Below, one piece after another: positions 60,331-64,000 of a stretch of 64,000 bases of DNA. A model generated the notes under the pieces. It saw only the letters and a program-made list of their open reading frames with translations. It was not told where the DNA came from and ran no database searches. The first letter of the stretch is position 1. The number at the start of each line of letters is the position of its first letter. This DNA is from UBA1429 sp964482225 (GTDB taxonomy: Bacteria; Chloroflexota; Anaerolineae; UBA1429), in the NCBI GenBank assembly GCA_964482225.1, contig CAYZWT010000011.1:62001-126000 (forward strand), in the 5' to 3' direction. The translations under genes and the position numbers were made by a program.

Positions 60331-61146
60331 TCACACGTCTGATGGGGTGGGCTCCACGCTCGTGATACCGGAGCGCGGCAGGTGCGCCGCGATAAAGCCC
60401 AAGGTTTGGGCAAAGATGGCTTCGCGTTCGATATCCACGATCATCACGTGGCCAGAGTGGTGCAGATGCACCAGCTCCTTGTCCTGCGCGCCCAGCGCTT
60501 CGTACATGATCTGCCCGGCATCTCGGGCAATGCTGGCATCCTGGGTCGAGTGAAAGATCAACGCAGGCGTGGCAATGCGACGCAGGCGCCGCCGCACGCT
60601 GCGGCGCAGACGCCAGAACTCGGCCACGCCCGCCGTGGGCCAGCAGTCATAGTGCCATAGCAGCGCCTCGGCGCCGGGGTCGCTCAGGTCGCTCTCGCCC
60701 CGTTTGGGCGCCATCGCGATCAGGCGGCAGAGCAGGGGCGCCAGCGGCGCTAGCCTGTTGGCGACCTTGATGCCGGGCGAGTAGAGGACCAGGCCCGCAA
60801 GCTCGGGATGGCGGGCAGCCAACTCTGCCGCGATCAGCGCGCCCATGCTCAGTCCCAGAGCAAAGGTGGGCCGCCCGGCCTCCAAAAAGACCGCCAGCGC
60901 GCGTTCGGCCTCCTCTAGCCAGTCCTGTCGGGTGACGCAGTTGAGATCCCCCGGCTGCGTGCCGTGGCCGGGCAAGAGCGGCGCGCACACGCTGACGCCG
61001 TGGGCATACAGATATTCGCCCAAAGGGCGCATCTCGGCGGGCGAGCCCGTGAGGCCGTGTACCAGCAGGCACGCCGGGCCTCCTCCGTTTGCCTCCAGGG
61101 CAAAAGGCGATGGGTCGCCTCGCTGTGAATCTGCCATAGCCACCAT
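60331..61146 (-). CDS. Alpha/beta hydrolase (carboxylesterase Est30-like)
   Basis: 271 residues, ATG at 61146 behind AAGGGGG. Oxyanion region LLVHGLTGSPAEM, nucleophile Ser in GLSMGAL, Asp in HSTQDASI and His in HHSGHVM complete the triad. The layout matches thermostable monoacylglycerol/carboxylesterases. It has a good promoter upstream and likely a free-standing role in ester turnover. Confidence 0.92.
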   Translation of the reverse strand: MVAMADSQRGDPSPFALEANGGGPACLLVHGLTGSPAEMRPLGEYLYAHGVSVCAPLLPGHGTQPGDLNCVTRQDWLEEAERALAVFLEAGRPTFALGLSMGALIAAELAARHPELAGLVLYSPGIKVANRLAPLAPLLCRLIAMAPKRGESDLSDPGAEALLWHYDCWPTAGVAEFWRLRRSVRRRLRRIATPALIFHSTQDASIARDAGQIMYEALGAQDKELVHLHHSGHVMIVDIEREAIFAQTLGFIAAHLPRSGITSVEPTPSDV

Positions 61147-61209
61147 GCTATCCCCCTTTTTTTGCGACCAGGCGCGCCCTCGCGGCTTGTCGTCTGCCCC
61201 ACGCCGCCA

Positions 61210-61238
61210 AGGATAGCGGCCAATTCACGCCCTGTCAA
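61210..61238 (-). promoter_or_regulatory. Predicted promoter of the esterase gene
   Basis: On the minus strand TTGACA (61238-61233), 17-base spacer, TATCCT (61215-61210), 64 bases before the ATG at 61146. Confidence 0.7.
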
Positions 61239-61292
61239 CGTAAAGAGAGGCCACTTGCGCTGCGACGCGGCTCTCGCATCACGCGCTGGCGG

Positions 61293-61320
61293 TTGACGTC
61301 TTTTCTGGGCGCTCTAGAAT
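61293..61320 (+). promoter_or_regulatory. Predicted promoter of the Gfo/Idh/MocA pair
   Basis: TTGACG (61293-61298), 16-base spacer, TAGAAT (61315-61320), 56 bases before the ATG at 61376. Nothing comparable is seen before the second copy, so the two are probably one transcript. Confidence 0.65.
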
Positions 61321-61375
61321 AGCCCCAGGATGAGTAGGGACCGGCCGATTCGGGCAGCACAAGGAGCAGAGGGAG

Positions 61376-62446
61376 ATGGCAGCATTCCGGGTGGGGATTA
61401 TCGGATGTGGGCAGACGCGGGCCAGTGGACGAGCCACAGGGGCCGGCATCTCGCACCGGCACGCAGAGGGCTATAACGCGACGCCAGACGCCGAGATCGT
61501 GGCGCTGGCGGATATCGTGATCGAGAACGCCAAAGCGTTTCAAGAGCTGCACGGGGGCGAGCGGCTCTATACCGACTATCGGGAGATGCTGGCGCAGGAG
61601 AATCTGGACATCGTGAGCGTGTGCACCTGGCCTCATCTGCACGCACCGATGGTGATCGCCGCGTGCGAGGCGGGGGTCAAGGCGGTGCACTGCGAAAAGC
61701 CGATGGCGCCGACCTATGGGGAGGCGCTGGCGATGGTGCGGGCGGCGGAGGCGCACGGGGTGCAGCTCACGTTCAACCACCAGCGGCGCTTTGGGGCGCC
61801 GTTCCGCAAGGCGAAGGAGCTACTCAAGGCGGGGGCCATCGGCGAGTTGGTGCGCCTGGAGGCCAGCACCAGCAACATGTATGACTGGGGCACCCACTGG
61901 TTTGACATGTTGTTCTACTATAACGACGAGACGCCGGTGGAGTGGGTGTTGGGGCAGATAGACCCGCGCGGCGGGCGCGAGATCTTTGGCGTCTATGTCG
62001 AGGGCCAGGGGATCAGCTACTTTCGCTATCGGAACGGCGTCTATGGCCTCATGGTCACCGGCAAGGATACCGGCTGGACGGCGGAGAATCGCCTGATCGG
62101 GACCGAGGGCGTGATCGAGGTAGGGATCAGCCCCGAGGCGCCCCTGCGCATCTGGCCCAAAGGTCGGGCGGACTGGGGGCCCGTCGCCGTGGATGAGGGC
62201 ATCCATGCCCAGAGCCACTTTCATCGCGCGATCCTGGATGTGGTGAACGCGCTCAAGATGGGTCGCGAATCGGAATTGGCGGCCCGCAAGGCGCTCCAGA
62301 CCACGGAGCTGATCTTTGCCACCTACGAATCCAGCCGCAGGCGCGGGAGGGTCGCGTTGCCTCTGCAGATCGAGGATTCGCCCCTGCTCAGCATGCTGCG
62401 GGATGACGCCACAGGCGGCGTGGATGCCGAGATGCAAGCTCTGTAG
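61376..62446 (+). CDS. Gfo/Idh/MocA-family oxidoreductase, copy 1
   Basis: 356 residues. N-terminal Rossmann fold (RVGIIGCGQTRASGR, a G-x-G variant), the family E-K-P motif with its catalytic-type lysine (VHCEKPMAPT), and the C-terminal substrate domain with GTHWFDMLFYYNDE. These enzymes oxidise or reduce sugars and inositols with NAD(P). The substrate is unknown. It shares a 485-bp block with no differences with the next gene, while the ends differ, including the glycine-rich loop (GCGQTRASGRA against GTGRPLRAEGA). Confidence 0.93.
   Translation: MAAFRVGIIGCGQTRASGRATGAGISHRHAEGYNATPDAEIVALADIVIENAKAFQELHGGERLYTDYREMLAQENLDIVSVCTWPHLHAPMVIAACEAGVKAVHCEKPMAPTYGEALAMVRAAEAHGVQLTFNHQRRFGAPFRKAKELLKAGAIGELVRLEASTSNMYDWGTHWFDMLFYYNDETPVEWVLGQIDPRGGREIFGVYVEGQGISYFRYRNGVYGLMVTGKDTGWTAENRLIGTEGVIEVGISPEAPLRIWPKGRADWGPVAVDEGIHAQSHFHRAILDVVNALKMGRESELAARKALQTTELIFATYESSRRRGRVALPLQIEDSPLLSMLRDDATGGVDAEMQAL
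61544..62028 (+). repeat. 485-bp direct repeat, copy 1 (identical to 62668-63152)
   Basis: Base-by-base reading shows no difference from the second copy over 485 bases, offset 1124. The first differences outside are 61543 (A/G) and 62029 (T/C). Shorter shared tracts recur near the 3' ends (62281 onwards). Confidence 0.97.
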
Positions 62447-62499
62447 CCCACTCGGGCGATTGGCGGCACGTAGCTCAAACGAATGTAGAGGAGGTACAC

Positions 62500-63570
62500 A
62501 TGGCACCCTATCGCGTAGGCATCATCGGGACCGGACGACCGTTGCGGGCCGAGGGGGCTACCGGTTATGGCATGTCCCATCGGCACGCCGAGGGTTACAA
62601 GCGTTCGCCGGACGCCGAGATCGTGGCGCTGGCCGACATCGTGATCGAGAACGCTCAAGCGTTTCAGGAGCTGCACGGGGGCGAGCGGCTCTATACCGAC
62701 TATCGGGAGATGCTGGCGCAGGAGAATCTGGACATCGTGAGCGTGTGCACCTGGCCTCATCTGCACGCACCGATGGTGATCGCCGCGTGCGAGGCGGGGG
62801 TCAAGGCGGTGCACTGCGAAAAGCCGATGGCGCCGACCTATGGGGAGGCGCTGGCGATGGTGCGGGCGGCGGAGGCGCACGGGGTGCAGCTCACGTTCAA
62901 CCACCAGCGGCGCTTTGGGGCGCCGTTCCGCAAGGCGAAGGAGCTACTCAAGGCGGGGGCCATCGGCGAGTTGGTGCGCCTGGAGGCCAGCACCAGCAAC
63001 ATGTATGACTGGGGCACCCACTGGTTTGACATGTTGTTCTACTATAACGACGAGACGCCGGTGGAGTGGGTGTTGGGGCAGATAGACCCGCGCGGCGGGC
63101 GCGAGATCTTTGGCGTCTATGTCGAGGGCCAGGGGATCAGCTACTTTCGCTACCAGAACTGCGTGTATGGCCTGCTGGTGACGGGCGACAAGTCGAGCCT
63201 GGAGGCCGCCAACCGACTGATTGGCGCCGATGGCGTCATCGAAGTGGGGCACTCGCCCGAGGTGCCGCTGCGGGTATGGGGCAAGGGCCAGGCCGAGTGG
63301 GAGAGCGTCCCTCTGGCGGAGGGGCTGCATGGCGCGGACTATGTGGCGCTGGCGGTGTTGGATCTGGTGGACGCGCTCAAGACAGGGCGCGAGCCGGAGC
63401 TGGCGGCCCGCAAGGCGCTCCAGACCACGGAACTGATCTTTGCCACCTACGAATCCAGCCGCAGGCGCGGGAGGGTCGAGCTGCCGCTACAGATCGAGGA
63501 TTCGCCCCTGCTCAGCATGCTGCACGACGATGCCACAGGCGGCGTGTATGCAGAGCTAGATGCCGAATAG
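62500..63570 (+). CDS. Gfo/Idh/MocA-family oxidoreductase, copy 2
   Basis: 356 residues, ATG behind GAGGAGG. The same fold and motifs as copy 1; the central part from about residue 57 to 217 is identical. It diverges in the nucleotide loop (GIIGTGRPLRAEGATGYGMS) and in residues about 218-310 (VTGDKSSLEAANRLIGADGV; SVPLAEGLHGADYVALAVLD), which line the substrate pocket in the family, so the two may differ in cofactor or substrate choice. It lies 53 bases after copy 1. Confidence 0.93.
   Translation: MAPYRVGIIGTGRPLRAEGATGYGMSHRHAEGYKRSPDAEIVALADIVIENAQAFQELHGGERLYTDYREMLAQENLDIVSVCTWPHLHAPMVIAACEAGVKAVHCEKPMAPTYGEALAMVRAAEAHGVQLTFNHQRRFGAPFRKAKELLKAGAIGELVRLEASTSNMYDWGTHWFDMLFYYNDETPVEWVLGQIDPRGGREIFGVYVEGQGISYFRYQNCVYGLLVTGDKSSLEAANRLIGADGVIEVGHSPEVPLRVWGKGQAEWESVPLAEGLHGADYVALAVLDLVDALKTGREPELAARKALQTTELIFATYESSRRRGRVELPLQIEDSPLLSMLHDDATGGVYAELDAE
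62668..63152 (+). repeat. 485-bp direct repeat, copy 2
   Basis: The second copy of the block at 61544-62028. No terminal inverted repeats or target duplications are seen at its edges, and both reading frames stay intact, which fits gene conversion after tandem duplication rather than insertion. Confidence 0.97.
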
Positions 63571-63598
63571 CGCAGCCAAGGCGAATCGTGACAGGACA

Positions 63599-63630
63599 AC
63601 GGGCGCCGCGTCGACAGACGCGGCGCCCGT
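63599..63630. terminator. Bidirectional terminator hairpin
   Basis: A perfect 14-bp stem (63599-63612 with 63617-63630), GACA loop, between the converging oxidoreductase and epimerase genes. The stem is GC-rich (GGGCGCCGCGTC core). Confidence 0.8.
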
Positions 63631-63648
63631 CTGTGTCGCAGGTGGGCT

Positions 63649-64000
63649 CTAGAGATCGCTCACCACAAAGGTGATCGAGGCCGAGAGGGACTCGCCCGGC
63701 TCCAGAATGGAGAGATGCGCCACATCCTGCAAACCCTGGGCGTACAGGTTGTGTGCGTCGGTGGAGCAGGACTGGTTCTCCAGGCAGAAAAAGGGCCGTC
63801 CCGCCGGGGTAAAGACCACGCTGTGGGTGTAGAAATCGTCCGCGATCAGCGTGAGGGCCTTGCCCAGGCTCTCGTAGCGGATCACCTGCGGGCGGGCGCG
63901 CTCCAGCCCATAGAACACGTCATCCAGATCCAACTCGGCCAACGGCGTGGGTTTGCGGATATCGGCCGGGCCATCGGGCATCTCCACCAGGCGGCCGCTG
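63649..64000 (-). CDS. Aldose 1-epimerase family protein (C-terminal part, runs off right edge)
   Basis: Last 116 codons of a gene whose start is beyond the window. ADIRKPTPLAELDLDDVFYG, then PFFCLENQSCSTDAHNLYAQ and SILEPGESLSASITFVV match the C-terminal part of galactose mutarotase-like proteins, which interconvert alpha and beta sugar anomers. An ATG at 63987 is internal; the frame stays open to base 64000. Next to two sugar oxidoreductases, it fits a sugar-use cluster. Confidence 0.82.
   Translation of the reverse strand, partial: SGRLVEMPDGPADIRKPTPLAELDLDDVFYGLERARPQVIRYESLGKALTLIADDFYTHSVVFTPAGRPFFCLENQSCSTDAHNLYAQGLQDVAHLSILEPGESLSASITFVVSDL

Noticed and set aside
61376..63570. Oxidoreductase repeat as a transposon-borne duplication
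   Set aside because: No transposase, inverted ends or target-site duplication; block edges lie inside genes with intact frames.

Overview
This is a 64 kb, GC-rich, gene-dense bacterial window with no tRNA, rRNA, CRISPR array or transposase that I can see. The gene complement fits a Chloroflexota (Anaerolineae-like) genome: sugar-isomerase and dehydratase genes, aldehyde ferredoxin oxidoreductase, Rex, MreB, a mevalonate kinase, a DUF2207 membrane protein and many lipoproteins and beta-propeller membrane proteins. The phylum is inferred from gene content and codon bias and is not proven.

Layout. 1-928: start of a canonical F-type ATP synthase operon (AtpI/AtpZ-like gene and the N-terminal half of subunit a), running leftwards off the window. 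1060-2538: glucose-6-phosphate dehydrogenase. 2606-10097: a second, N-type F-ATPase operon in the order beta, epsilon, AtpR, a, c, b-delta fusion, alpha, gamma, followed by a membrane-anchored ferrochelatase-like half protein. 10434-13897: O-antigen-ligase-like, LysM and TPR envelope proteins. 14067-16962: a TIM-barrel sugar isomerase convergent with aldehyde ferredoxin oxidoreductase.

17276-28919 (+): a lipoprotein gene with its own promoter, then a tightly packed run of mevalonate kinase, a small membrane protein, two glycosyltransferases, a DUF2207 membrane protein ending in eleven H-x-A-C repeats, a radical SAM/SPASM enzyme with an N-terminal PqqD-like region, a coiled-coil protein, a membrane winged-helix/zinc-ribbon protein and a metalloprotease lipoprotein. 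The repeat protein plus radical SAM enzyme is the best candidate for an undescribed system: a RiPP-like modification of the cytosolic tail of a membrane protein.

29085-38457 (-): selA, a DMSO-reductase-family molybdoenzyme with its ferredoxin subunit, an alkyltransferase-like protein, tsaD, a pseudophosphatase/beta-propeller membrane protein and guaA. 38612-47461: ASCH protein, mannonate-dehydratase-like enzyme, mreB, rex, trmD, M23 peptidase, adenosine-specific kinase family protein, M20 amidohydrolase and GH1 beta-glucosidase. 47782-55744 (+): arrestin-fold membrane protein, then ffh-rpsP-khpA-rimM-dprA-GDP-mannose pyrophosphorylase-cinA-phosphodiesterase. 55905-58227: ECF sigma factor, anti-sigma factor and a surface/bactofilin-like protein. 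58238-61146: an MFS transporter with a structured leader and small upstream ORF, a ferric-reductase-like membrane protein and an esterase. 61376-63570: two tandem Gfo/Idh/MocA oxidoreductases sharing a 485 bp block with no differences, then a partial aldose epimerase.

Starts were moved inward from the longest open frame wherever a Shine-Dalgarno site or family alignment favoured it, and this is stated for each gene. All family assignments are from reading the translation; no database search was run.
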